Part shown: positions 51,899-59,912 of the stretch, in pieces
How the letters are laid out: every line of letters begins with the position of its first letter
Position numbering within the stretch: position 1 is the first letter of the stretch
Notes under the pieces: model-generated
What the model saw: the letters and a program-made list of their open reading frames with translations, nothing else
Databases searched by the model: none
What the model was told of the DNA's origin: nothing
Origin: Streptomyces sp. WMMC500
GTDB lineage: Bacteria > Actinomycetota > Actinomycetes > Streptomycetales > Streptomycetaceae
NCBI RefSeq assembly: GCF_027497195.1
Contig: NZ_CP114905.1
Span: forward strand, 3,024,001 to 3,088,000
DNA: 64,000 bases
Direction of reading: 5' to 3'
Program-made: the position numbers and the translations under genes

Positions 51899-53233
51899 TC
51901 ACAGACCGAGGACCGCGCGGGCGATGAGGAAGTAGATCACCAGCCCCGTGGCGTCGACCAGGGTGGTCACCAGCGGAGCGGAGATCACCGCCGGGTCGAT
52001 CCCCAACTGCTTGGCCAGCAGCGGCATCACGGAGCCGACCGACGCCGCCCACGAGCAGATCAGCACCAGCGACAGGGACACGGTCACCGCGATCCGCCCG
52101 TCGGTCATGATCGTCGCCAGCACGATGCCCACGATGCCGAGCCCCACCCCCAGCAGGAACCCCACCCGGCACTCCCGCCACGCCACCCGGGCCACGTCGC
52201 CGGGGCGCAGCTCGCCGACCGCGAGGGCGCGCACGGCTCCCGTCGCGGCCTGGGCGCCGACGTTTCCGCCGGTGCCGACGAGCAGCGGGATGAACACCGC
52301 CAGCGCGGTCACCTCCTGCAACTCCCCCTCGAACACCTGGAGGACGCCGGCGGTGAGGGTGGCGGCGAGGATCAGCAGGAAGAGCCAGATGATGCGCGCG
52401 CGGGCGAGCCGGAAGACCCCGACGGACAGGTAGTGCCCCTCGACGGGCTCGGCGCCGGCCTGCCGGGCCACGTCCTCGGTGTCCGCCTCCTCGATCAGCT
52501 CGATGGCGTCGTCGACGGTGAGGATGCCGACGACGCGCTCCTCGCTGTCCACGACGGGCAGGCCCAGGAGGTTGGCCTCCTGCATCAGGCGGGCGGCGGT
52601 CTCGGCGTTGTCCGTGGCGTAGACCCGCGGGAACTCGGTGTCCACCAGCTCGATGAGCGGGCGCCCCGGCGCGGCCAGCACCACCTCCCGCAGGGAGGCC
52701 ACGCCGACCAGGTGCCGGCGGTCGTCCACGACGGGCAGCGTGTAGACGGTCTCGGCGTCCGGGCCCTGGCTGCGGACCCGCTCCAGGGCCTCGGCGACGG
52801 TGGACTGCTCCTTCAGCCGCACCAGCTCCGGCGACATGTACCGGCCGACGGCGTCCTGTTCGTAGCCGAGCAGCGGGGCTGTCAGGGCGCGTTCGTGGGG
52901 GCTGAGGCCGGCCAGCACGCGCTGGGTGAAGTTGGCGGGCGCCTCGCCGAGGAGACGGGCGCGGTCGTCGGGGTCCATCTCCTCGACGACGTGCCGGAAG
53001 GTCTGGTCGCGCAGCCCTTCGAGGATCTTCTGCTGGTCGCCGGCGCCCAGTTCCTCGAAGACCTCGACCGCGCGGTCCTTCTCCAGCAGCCGGAAGCAGA
53101 AGACCGCGGTGACCTCGTCGGCGCGGGCGAGTTCGTCGGCGACGACGTGCGGGGGGTGGTCGGCGAGCCACTCCTGCAGCCCGGCGACGTCGTTGCCGTC
53201 GAGGAGGTCGCCGAGGTCGGTGTCCGCGGTCAT
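51899..53233 (-). CDS. mgtE: MgtE-type magnesium transporter
   Basis: This is a 444-residue Mg2+ channel. The N-terminal acidic domain (1-130) has HALRxL-like helices such as LLEKDRAVEVFEELGAGDQQ. Two CBS domains follow (about 135-260, RYMSPELVRLKEQSTVAEAL and GILTVDDAIELIEEADTEDV), then five membrane helices. The selectivity region VGTGGNVGAQA is clear, and PLVTTLVDATGLVIYFLI ends the protein. The cytosolic domains close the channel when Mg2+ is high. ATG 53233 opens the frame. No Mg2+ riboswitch could be recognised in the 170-bp leader. Confidence 0.94.
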   Translation of the reverse strand: MTADTDLGDLLDGNDVAGLQEWLADHPPHVVADELARADEVTAVFCFRLLEKDRAVEVFEELGAGDQQKILEGLRDQTFRHVVEEMDPDDRARLLGEAPANFTQRVLAGLSPHERALTAPLLGYEQDAVGRYMSPELVRLKEQSTVAEALERVRSQGPDAETVYTLPVVDDRRHLVGVASLREVVLAAPGRPLIELVDTEFPRVYATDNAETAARLMQEANLLGLPVVDSEERVVGILTVDDAIELIEEADTEDVARQAGAEPVEGHYLSVGVFRLARARIIWLFLLILAATLTAGVLQVFEGELQEVTALAVFIPLLVGTGGNVGAQAATGAVRALAVGELRPGDVARVAWRECRVGFLLGVGLGIVGIVLATIMTDGRIAVTVSLSLVLICSWAASVGSVMPLLAKQLGIDPAVISAPLVTTLVDATGLVIYFLIARAVLGL

Positions 53234-53342
53234 CCGTGCCTCCCTCCGCTCCGGCCGCTGTCCGGCTTCACCCTAGACGTGCGGATTACCGCGCTGAGCA
53301 GGGACGTGCCGCGGGCGCCGTACCGTACGAACCCTTGACCCC

Positions 53343-53360
53343 TATTGGTCTAGGCCAATA
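53343..53360. promoter_or_regulatory. DasR-type operator in chitinase promoter
   Basis: TATTGGTCT-AGGCCAATA is an 18-bp inverted repeat with one mismatch, 49 bp before the chitinase start. Its core TGGTCTAGGCCA matches the DasR responsive element ACTGGTCTAGACCAGT at 13 of 16 positions. A TTGACC -35 box (53335-53340) sits directly before it, so a bound repressor would cover the promoter spacer. N-acetylglucosamine-derived signals would then induce the chitinase. Confidence 0.75.
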
Positions 53361-53409
53361 GCGTTCGGCGCACCCGAGAGAAGCGCGATCTCCCGAGAAG
53401 AGGGTTTCC

Positions 53410-54804
53410 ATGCACCGAAGACTCGTGCGCCGCCTGGCCGTGGCCGGCTGTGCGCTGTCCCTCCTGGTCACCCCCGGCCTCACCACGGCCGGCGCCACCG
53501 CCGCGACGCCCGGCGAGGCCCCGGCCCCCTCCTCCGCCGCCGCGGGCCGGCAGGCCGGGGAAGCCGAGAAGGGCGGCGGACACGGCGGCCGGGACGAGGC
53601 CCGGCGCGTCGGCTACTTCACCCAGTGGGGCGCCAGGGACCGCGACTTCCTCGTCAAGGACCTCGTCACCAGCGGCACCGCCAAGCGGCTGACGCACCTC
53701 AACTACGCCTTCGGCAACGTCAGCCCGGACGGCAGGTGCTTCGAGGACGACATCCCCGGCGAAGGTGACGCCTTCACCGACTACCGGCGCACCATGACCG
53801 CCGCCGAGTCCGTCGACGGCCGGGCCGACTCGCCCCGGCAGCGGCTGGCGGGCAACTTCAACCAGCTCCGCGAGCTGAAGGCGAAGTACCCGGATCTGAA
53901 GGTCCTGATGTCGCTCGGCGGCTGGGCCTGGTCCACGCACTTCTCGGACGCGGTCCGTACGCCCGAGTCGCGCAGGGAGTTCGTGTCCTCCTGCATCGAC
54001 CTGTTCGTCAAGGGCAACCTGCCGCGGGTCGACGGCCGCGGCGGCGAGGGCAGCGCGGCGGGCGTCTTCGACGGCATCGACCTGGACTGGGAGTGGCCGA
54101 ACTACCCCGGTGACGTCGACACGATCTACCGCCCCGAGGACAAGGAGAACTTCACCGCGCTCGTCGCCGAGTTCCGCCGGCAGCTCGACCGGGCGGAGCG
54201 CTCGCGCGACTGCCGCGGCCGGGACCTGCTGCTCACCGCGTTCCTGCCGGCCAACGCCAACGCGATGGACGCGGGCTACGAGACCCGCAAGATCTTCCCC
54301 AAGCTGGACTACGCCACGCTCCAGGGCTACGACCTGCACGGCGCCTGGGAGAAGAACACCAACCAGCAGTCCGCCATCCACTCCCCCGACGACAGCCTGC
54401 ACCAGGTCGTCGACGACTGGCTGAGCCGCGGCGCGCCGCGGGACAAGCTGGTCCTCGGCATCCCGTTCTACGGCCGCGGCTGGCAAGGCGTGGAAGGCGG
54501 CGGCGACGGCTTCAACCAGCCGGCCGCGGGCGCGGCGCCGGGCACCTGGGAGGCGGGCTTCGAGGACTACAAGGTGCTGAAGGAGTTCGCGGCCTCGGGC
54601 GAGTACGAGGTCCACCGCGACGAGGAGAGCGGCCACGCCTGGCTCTTCGACGGCAGCACGTTCTGGACGTACGACGACCCGAAGGTCATCGCCCAGAAGG
54701 CCGAGTACATCGACGACCGCGACCTGGGCGGCGCGATGGTCTGGTCCCTGGACGGCGACGACGACGGCGAGTTGTACCGCGTCCTGGACCGCGGTCTGGA
54801 CTGA
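53410..54804 (+). CDS. Secreted family 18 chitinase
   Basis: This is a 464-residue chitinase. The signal peptide (RRLVRRLAVAGCALSLLVTP) is followed by a disordered Ala/Pro/Gly linker to residue 65 and a GH18 TIM barrel. The catalytic motif DGIDLDWEW has Glu228 as acid, with SLGGW before it and AMVWSLDGDDDG at the C-terminal barrel end. A loop with AGYETRKIFPKLDYATLQGY gives the substrate-binding insertion of chitinase subfamily A. There is no chitin-binding module. ATG 53410 follows GAGAAGAGGG. A DasR-type operator overlaps its promoter, and a strong hairpin ends the message. Confidence 0.93.
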   Translation: MHRRLVRRLAVAGCALSLLVTPGLTTAGATAATPGEAPAPSSAAAGRQAGEAEKGGGHGGRDEARRVGYFTQWGARDRDFLVKDLVTSGTAKRLTHLNYAFGNVSPDGRCFEDDIPGEGDAFTDYRRTMTAAESVDGRADSPRQRLAGNFNQLRELKAKYPDLKVLMSLGGWAWSTHFSDAVRTPESRREFVSSCIDLFVKGNLPRVDGRGGEGSAAGVFDGIDLDWEWPNYPGDVDTIYRPEDKENFTALVAEFRRQLDRAERSRDCRGRDLLLTAFLPANANAMDAGYETRKIFPKLDYATLQGYDLHGAWEKNTNQQSAIHSPDDSLHQVVDDWLSRGAPRDKLVLGIPFYGRGWQGVEGGGDGFNQPAAGAAPGTWEAGFEDYKVLKEFAASGEYEVHRDEESGHAWLFDGSTFWTYDDPKVIAQKAEYIDDRDLGGAMVWSLDGDDDGELYRVLDRGLD

Positions 54805-54815
54805 CCCGTCCCGAC

Positions 54816-54850
54816 GAGGCGGTGCCGGGCCCCGGGCCCGGCACCGCCTC
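54816..54850 (+). terminator. Long perfect hairpin terminator
   Basis: The 17-base arms 54816-54832 and 54834-54850 are exact complements separated by one base; a working loop would take the innermost pairs. It begins 12 bp past the chitinase stop. Confidence 0.8.
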
Positions 54851-54874
54851 CGGCCGTCCGCCCCGCGGGACCGG

Positions 54875-54924
54875 CGCCCGGCGCGGGGGGTGCCCGCACC
54901 GCCCGGCGCGGGGGGTGCCCGCAC
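54875..54924. repeat. Exact 25-bp tandem duplication
   Basis: The 25-bp unit at 54875-54899 is repeated without change at 54900-54924, just upstream of the PIG-L deacetylase gene (start 54944). Such exact duplication is recent; it may alter promoter spacing or the leader. Confidence 0.9.
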
Positions 54925-54943
54925 GCCGTGTGACCATGGCGGC

Positions 54944-55711
54944 ATGACAGACAGCACGCAGCCGGCCCTCGCGCCCCTTCCGGACGACTGGCACCGGGCT
55001 CTCGCCGTCGTCGCGCACCCCGACGACCTGGAGTACGGCACCGCCGCCGCGGTGGCGAAGTGGACGGACGCCGGCAAGCAGGTGGCGTACGTGCTCGCCA
55101 CCCGCGGCGAGGCCGGGATCGACGGGCTGGAGCCCGGCGAGAGCGCCCGGGTGCGGGAGGCGGAGCAGCGGGCCAGCTCCGCGGTCGCGGGCGTGACCGC
55201 GCTGGAGTTCCTCGACCACCGCGACGGCGTGATCGAGGAGGGCCTGCCGCTGCGCCGCGACCTCGCCGCCGCCATCCGCCGGCACCGCCCCGAGCTGATC
55301 GTCACCCTCAACCACCACGACACCTGGGCGCCGGGTCCCGGCGCCCCCCGCAACACCCCCGACCACCGCGCGGTCGGCCGGTCCGTGCTGGACGCGGTCG
55401 GCGACGCCGGCAACCGCTGGGTCTTCCCCGAGCTGGTCGCGGAGGGCCTGCCGCCGTGGGGCGGCGTCCGCTGGACGGCCGTCGCCGCCTCCCCGTACCC
55501 CACTCACGCCGAGGACGTCACCGCGGCCGAAAGGGACCGAGCCGTGGCGTCGCTCGCCGAGCACCGCGCGTACATCCTCGGTCTCGGCGAGAAGGACCCG
55601 GACGCCTACGCCCGCACCCTCATCGGGGAGATGCTCGCCGGGGCCGGCCGGCTCCGCGGCACCGACCTCGCCGTGAGCTTCGAGCTGGTGTCGCACGCCT
55701 CCGCCGGTTGA
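54944..55711 (+). CDS. PIG-L family deacetylase
   Basis: This 255-residue enzyme has the LmbE/PIG-L fold. The metal motif AHPDDLEYG (about 22-30) and NHHDTWAPG and PDHRAVGRSV supply His and Asp ligands. It differs from MshB (20.7 kb) in lacking the FLGGPGR and GGYGHPDH segments, so it belongs to another subgroup of de-N-acetylases acting on amino sugars or related compounds. ATG 54944 was chosen for the match of its start to family members and codon use. Its last bases overlap the MerR-type promoter of the next gene. Confidence 0.85.
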   Translation: MTDSTQPALAPLPDDWHRALAVVAHPDDLEYGTAAAVAKWTDAGKQVAYVLATRGEAGIDGLEPGESARVREAEQRASSAVAGVTALEFLDHRDGVIEEGLPLRRDLAAAIRRHRPELIVTLNHHDTWAPGPGAPRNTPDHRAVGRSVLDAVGDAGNRWVFPELVAEGLPPWGGVRWTAVAASPYPTHAEDVTAAERDRAVASLAEHRAYILGLGEKDPDAYARTLIGEMLAGAGRLRGTDLAVSFELVSHASAG

Positions 55712-55738
55712 CCTTGACGCAACGTCAACTTCTACGGT
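55708..55738 (+). promoter_or_regulatory. MerR-type promoter-operator with 19-bp spacer
   Basis: -35 TTGACC (55708-55713) and -10 TACGGT (55733-55738) are 19 bp apart, the overlong spacer characteristic of MerR-activated promoters. The spacer carries a perfect palindrome TTGACG-CAA-CGTCAA (55714-55728). The regulator gene starts at 55793, so it very likely activates or represses itself here. The -35 box overlaps the stop codon of the PIG-L gene. Confidence 0.75.
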
Positions 55739-55792
55739 GAAAGCCCACCGGCCGTCCGGCCGGCCGGCCACGGACCGAGGAGCACACCCGTC

Positions 55793-56551
55793 ATGGAGTG
55801 GTCCATCCAGGAGATCGCGCGCACCGCGGGCACCACGAGCCGCACCCTGCGCCACTACGGCGAGCTGGGGCTGCTCCGCCCCAGCCGCGTCGCGGCCAAC
55901 GGCTACCGCTACTACGACGAGCACGCCCTCGTCCGGCTGCAGCGCATCCTGCTGCTCCGCGAACTCGGCCTCGGCCTTCCGGCCATCGCCGACGTGCTCG
56001 ACGGCGGCGGTCCCGAGGACGCCGTGGCCGCGCTCGGCACACACCTGGAGCTGCTGGAGCAGGAGCGGCGGCGGATCGGCCGGCAGATCGCGTCGGTGGA
56101 GACCACACTGCGGAAGCTGAGGGAAGGTGAGCCGCTCATGGCGGAAGAGGTGCTCGACGGGTTCGACCACACCCGGTACGAGGAGGAGGTCACGCGGCGC
56201 TGGGGGAAGGCCGCGTACGAGCGGGGCGACCGGTGGTGGCGCTCGCTGAGCGAGGAGCAGCGGCGGGACTTCCAGCGCCGCCAGCGCGACATCGCCCGCG
56301 ACTTCGCCGCCGCGCACGCCGCCGGCGAGGCGCCGGACGGCGCGGTGGCGCAGGAGATCACGCGGCGCCAGTACGAGTGGATCAGCGCGGGCTGGCAGGG
56401 GCAGGAGCCGTCGGCGGAGGCGTTCGCGGGGCTGGGCCGGATGTACGTGGACGACCCGCGGTTCGGCGCGCACTACGACACGCACGGAGAGGGGACGGCC
56501 GTCTTCGTACGGGACGCGATGCGGGTGTACGCGGAGCGCCACCTCGATTAG
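55793..56551 (+). CDS. MerR-family regulator with TipAS-like domain
   Basis: This is a 252-residue regulator. The MerR winged helix-turn-helix (1-68) starts EWSIQEIARTAGTTSRTLRH with YGELGLLRPSRVAANGYRYY. A coiled coil (about 80-108) follows, then a TipAS-type helical domain (about 115-250) with RRWGKAAYERGDRWWRSLSE and the Cys-less version of the antibiotic-binding pocket. TipAL-type proteins activate their own promoters when bound to small molecules. The promoter with a 19-bp spacer directly upstream supports self-regulation. No thiopeptide-binding cysteine is seen, so the ligand is unknown. A 16-bp-stem terminator follows. Confidence 0.9.
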   Translation: MEWSIQEIARTAGTTSRTLRHYGELGLLRPSRVAANGYRYYDEHALVRLQRILLLRELGLGLPAIADVLDGGGPEDAVAALGTHLELLEQERRRIGRQIASVETTLRKLREGEPLMAEEVLDGFDHTRYEEEVTRRWGKAAYERGDRWWRSLSEEQRRDFQRRQRDIARDFAAAHAAGEAPDGAVAQEITRRQYEWISAGWQGQEPSAEAFAGLGRMYVDDPRFGAHYDTHGEGTAVFVRDAMRVYAERHLD

Positions 56552-56563
56552 GCGCAGGCACGC

Positions 56564-56598
56564 CGAAGGGCCCGCCGACCCCGTCGGCGGGCCCTTCG
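56564..56598. terminator. Bidirectional perfect hairpin
   Basis: Sixteen bases (56564-56579) pair exactly with 56583-56598 around a CCC loop. It separates the convergent MerR-type and ABC permease genes by only a few bases on each side. Confidence 0.85.
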
Positions 56599-56608
56599 CT
56601 GCGCCCCC

Positions 56609-57943
56609 TCACGCCGCCAGCGCGACCGTCTCGACCGCCGGCGTCCGCAGCACCCGGCGCGCGGTGCCCAGCGCGGTGACCAGGGTCGCCGCCGCGGCCA
56701 CCGCCACGACCGCCAGCCAGATCCCGTACCCCGCCCCGGGCAGCACGTCGTCCGTACGGGCCACCGTGAAGGGCACGATCCCGGCCACCGCCGCGAGCGT
56801 CCCGAAGAACACCCCGGTCACCGTCAGCAGCAGCCCCTCCAGGCCGACGCCCGCCAGCACCTGGCCGGGCGTCGCGCCCGCCAGCCGCTGCTGGCCGAAC
56901 TCGCGGCTGCGGTACGAGGTCGCCGCGTACAGCGTGTTGATGAGCATCACGCAGGCGAAGACCGCGATGATCCCGACCACCACGAAGTTCAGCGTCTCCA
57001 GGTTCTTGTCGTCCACCGACTGCGTCAGCCCGGCGGCCTCGATGTGGTCGTTCTCGACGGACTGCATGTACAGCGTCGCGACCGAGATGCCCACGAAGAG
57101 GACCATCGGCATCAGCACCCCGGACAACTGCGCGGCCCGCTGCCGCAGCCCGTGCACCGTCAGGTAGCCGCTGCCCCCGCCGAACGCGGTCAGCAGCCCG
57201 CCGGTGAGCCGCAGCAGCCCGCCGAGGAGCGCCGGCGAGAAGGCCGCGAAGCCGACCGACAGCAGGATCGCGCCGTACGCCGGCGGCGCCATGGCCTCCG
57301 GACCCCCGTCGCCGAGGGCGAAGGTGGTCAGGCACAGGGCCGCGCCCAGGCCCAGCGCCGTGTAGCCGCCCCAGGTGCGCAGCCGGCGCCGCGGGGCGCG
57401 CTGCTCGCGCGCCCTGGTCGCCCGGCGCACCGCGAGGAACGCGGCGCCGACCGACGCCAGCAGCGTGATGTCGATGCCGGACATCAGCGCGATGGTGCCG
57501 AAGGCGTGGTCGACGTCGTCCGCGACCTGCCCGCTGTCCTGGAACATGTCCAGCAGGATCCGGCCGCCGATCATGCCGGGCACGATCGCCAGCAGCGACC
57601 CGGCGAGGCCGACGACCGCCGCCTCGCCGACGATCATCCTGGTGATCTGCGCGGGCGTCGCACCGGTGGAGCGCAGCAGGTCGATCTCGGTGGCGCGCTG
57701 CCGTACGGCGACCGTGAGGGTCGAGGCGACCGCGAAGAACACCAGCAGCGAGCCGTAGCCGCCGACGACCATGGCGGCCGTGGACAGGGACTCCGAGCTG
57801 ACGTCGTCGACGCCCTCGGCGCCGGCGGTGTCGAGGAGGGAGTTGAACATCATGATGATCGTCGCGCCGAGGAAGGCGGACAGGAGCGTGGCGGCGAAGC
57901 GGCCGGGCCGCTGCCGGATGGAGCGCATGGCGAGCGAGAACAT
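56609..57943 (-). CDS. FtsX-like ABC permease
   Basis: This 444-residue protein has two FtsX-type blocks. The first (about 15-170) has RQRATEIDLLRSTGATPAQI after a membrane helix pair. The second (about 275-440) has SYRSREFGQQRLAGATPGQV and the C-terminal RTPAVETVALAA. Seven to eight hydrophobic segments are visible. Such permeases with a MacB-type ATPase move peptides, lipoproteins or antibiotics outward. The gene starts 3 bp after the ATPase gene, so the two form one unit. It faces the MerR-type gene across a shared terminator, and the ATPase start is divergent from a SoxR-box-like site. Confidence 0.88.
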   Translation of the reverse strand: MFSLAMRSIRQRPGRFAATLLSAFLGATIIMMFNSLLDTAGAEGVDDVSSESLSTAAMVVGGYGSLLVFFAVASTLTVAVRQRATEIDLLRSTGATPAQITRMIVGEAAVVGLAGSLLAIVPGMIGGRILLDMFQDSGQVADDVDHAFGTIALMSGIDITLLASVGAAFLAVRRATRAREQRAPRRRLRTWGGYTALGLGAALCLTTFALGDGGPEAMAPPAYGAILLSVGFAAFSPALLGGLLRLTGGLLTAFGGGSGYLTVHGLRQRAAQLSGVLMPMVLFVGISVATLYMQSVENDHIEAAGLTQSVDDKNLETLNFVVVGIIAVFACVMLINTLYAATSYRSREFGQQRLAGATPGQVLAGVGLEGLLLTVTGVFFGTLAAVAGIVPFTVARTDDVLPGAGYGIWLAVVAVAAAATLVTALGTARRVLRTPAVETVALAA

Positions 57944-57946
57944 CGG

Positions 57947-58789
57947 TCAGACCCCCATCGGCGCGGAGTTGCGCGGGTCGTGGTGCGCGGGACCGGCTTC
58001 GTACATGTCGCCGAGGTGGGTCATCCGCTCCGCGACGGCGTCGGCGGTCGGGGCGTTCATCTGGCCCACCAGCCGGCCGTCGGCGAGGAAGAGGACGGAG
58101 TCGGCGTACGAGGCGGCCACCGGGTCGTGCGTCACCATCACCACGGTGCGGCGGTCGACGCGCACGGTCTCCTGCAGCAGGCCCAGCACGTCGCGGGCGC
58201 TGCGGGTGTCGAGGGCACCGGTCGGCTCGTCGGCGAAGACCACGCTCGGCGCGGCGACCAGCGCGCGGGCGATGGCGACGCGCTGCCGCTGACCGCCGGA
58301 GAGCTGGTCGGGCCGGTGCCGCATCCGGTCGGCGAGCCCGACGCGGGCGAGCACCTCGCGGACCCGGGCGCGGTCGACGCGGCGGCCGGCGAGCTTGAGC
58401 GGCAGCACGATGTTCTGCGCGACGTTCAGCGTGGGCAGCAGGTTGTACTGCTGGAAGACGAACCCGATCCGCTCGCGGCGGAACTTCGTCAGCTCCGTCT
58501 CGCTGCCGCCGGTCATCTCCGCGCCGTCGACCATCACCACGCCGCTGTCGGGCCGGTCAAGACCCGCGGCGCACTGCAGCAGCGTCGACTTGCCGGAGCC
58601 GGAGGGCCCCATCACGGCGGTGAAGGACCCGGCGGGCAGGCTCAGCGTCACCCCGTCGAGCGCGGTGACGGCCGCCTCCTCGCCGCCGGTGCCGTAGACC
58701 TTGGTCACCTTGACAAGGCGCAGCGCCTCGTGCGGCGCGCCGCCGTCGGCGGGGCCGGCGGTCCCGCGGCGCTCGTTGCGTCCGAACAT
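57947..58789 (-). CDS. ABC exporter ATPase (MacB/LolD type)
   Basis: This is a 280-residue ATPase. Walker A is GPSGSGKST, the Q-loop FVFQQYNLL, the signature LSGGQRQRVAIARAL and Walker B VVFADEPTGALD, typical of the MacB/LolD group. A C-terminal tail of about 40 residues is basic and disordered. ATG 58789 was chosen over a GTG three codons earlier because GAGGGG lies 8 bases before it. It is the first gene of an exporter operon and is divergent from the NmrA-like gene; the intervening 200 bp contain a SoxR-box-like palindrome and might control both. Confidence 0.9.
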   Translation of the reverse strand: MFGRNERRGTAGPADGGAPHEALRLVKVTKVYGTGGEEAAVTALDGVTLSLPAGSFTAVMGPSGSGKSTLLQCAAGLDRPDSGVVMVDGAEMTGGSETELTKFRRERIGFVFQQYNLLPTLNVAQNIVLPLKLAGRRVDRARVREVLARVGLADRMRHRPDQLSGGQRQRVAIARALVAAPSVVFADEPTGALDTRSARDVLGLLQETVRVDRRTVVMVTHDPVAASYADSVLFLADGRLVGQMNAPTADAVAERMTHLGDMYEAGPAHHDPRNSAPMGV

Positions 58790-58927
58790 CGTGTTCACCC
58801 CTCGTTATCGCGGCACTCCCTGTGCCTGACTACGAAGCTACGGACGGTGACGGGCGCGGGCACTGGGCGCACGACCCCAATGGGGGGTGGTGTTACGTGC
58901 ACCCTCCCCCGGGGGTGCGGGCGGCGT

Positions 58928-58958
58928 TTGACCTCAACCGCGGTTCAGGTCGGAGGGT
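58928..58958 (+). promoter_or_regulatory. SoxR-box-like promoter with 19-bp spacer
   Basis: -35 TTGACC (58928-58933) and GAGGGT (58953-58958) are 19 bp apart. Between them CCTCAA-CCGCGG-TTCAGG (58932-58949) matches the SoxR site form CCTCAA-N6-TTGAGG with one change. This is the geometry of a MerR-family activated promoter. The downstream gene is an NmrA-like oxidoreductase; in S. coelicolor an NAD-dependent epimerase-type gene is among the SoxR targets as I recall. The regulator itself is not in the window. Confidence 0.6.
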
Positions 58959-58989
58959 GGGAGGTGCCACCGACGAGAGGGGAAGAACC

Positions 58990-59841
58990 GTGATCCTGGT
59001 GACCGGAGCGACGGGCAACGTAGGAGGTCAGGCGGTCGCGCAGGTGGAGTGGGCGGGCGTGCCCGTACGCGCCCTCGTGCGCGACCCCGCCCGCGCGGAC
59101 CTCCCGCCGGGGGTGGAGGCCGTACGCGGCGACCTCGCCGACCCGGCGACGCTGGGCCCGGCCTTCGCCGGCGTCTCGGGGCTCCTCCTCGTCTGGCCGC
59201 TGCCCACCGCCGAGACCGCCCCCGCCGTCCTGGACGCGGCGGTCGCCGCGGGCGTACGCCGCATCGCGTACGTCTCCGCCTGGGGCGCCTCCGACGACCC
59301 GGACGAGGAGCCGGAGGGCATCCTCGGCTTCCACACCGCCATCGAGCGCCTGATCCGGGCCTCGCCGCTGGAGTGGACCCTGCTCCGCGCCGGCGGCTTC
59401 GCCGCCAACACCCTGCACTGGGCGGACCAGATCCGCACGGGCGACGTGGTCCGCGCCCCGTACGCGCGGGCGGGCCGCTCCCTCATCCACGAGGCCGACG
59501 TGGCGGCGGTCGGCATCCGCGCCCTGACCCACCCGGGCCACGCCTCGGCGACGTACCACCTGACGGGCCCGGAGACCCTGACCCAGGCCGAGCAGGTCCG
59601 CACGATCGGCGACGCGCTGGGCCGCGACCTCCGCTTCGAGGAGGCCCCGCCCGCGGTCGCCCGCGAGGCGTACGTGGCGGCGGGCCTGCCGCCGTCGTTC
59701 GCGGACGGCATCCTGGCGGGCCAGGCCCGGCTGGTGACGGACCCGGAGCCGGTGACGCACACGGTGGCTGAGGTGACGGGCCACAAGGCCCGCACGTTCG
59801 CGCAGTGGGCACGGGACCACGCGGCGGACTTCGGCGGCTGA
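58990..59841 (+). CDS. NmrA-like NAD(P)-binding oxidoreductase
   Basis: This is a 283-residue atypical short-chain dehydrogenase. The Rossmann motif is VTGATGNVGGQAV (4-16), and ALVRDPARADLPPGVEAVRG gives the NADP-specific region. IAYVSAWGASD and ERLIRASPLEWTLLRAGGFA follow. The active-site Tyr-x3-Lys of classical members is missing, as usual in NmrA/TMR-type sensors and quinone oxidoreductases (QOR2-like). GTG 58990 follows AGGGGAAGAACC. A promoter with a SoxR-box-like palindrome lies 31 bp upstream, so redox-active compounds are a likely inducer. Confidence 0.85.
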   Translation: MILVTGATGNVGGQAVAQVEWAGVPVRALVRDPARADLPPGVEAVRGDLADPATLGPAFAGVSGLLLVWPLPTAETAPAVLDAAVAAGVRRIAYVSAWGASDDPDEEPEGILGFHTAIERLIRASPLEWTLLRAGGFAANTLHWADQIRTGDVVRAPYARAGRSLIHEADVAAVGIRALTHPGHASATYHLTGPETLTQAEQVRTIGDALGRDLRFEEAPPAVAREAYVAAGLPPSFADGILAGQARLVTDPEPVTHTVAEVTGHKARTFAQWARDHAADFGG

Positions 59842-59912
59842 CCTCTCAACCCGCCACGCGAGCAGGGCGTCAGCCAACAGGGCCGGCCGCGTGTCCCGCG
59901 CCCCCGCGTCGG

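Noticed and set aside
53234..53409. Possible Mg2+ riboswitch upstream of mgtE
   Set aside because: No M-box-type conserved elements or long paired leader could be recognised, and the space is shared with the chitinase promoter.
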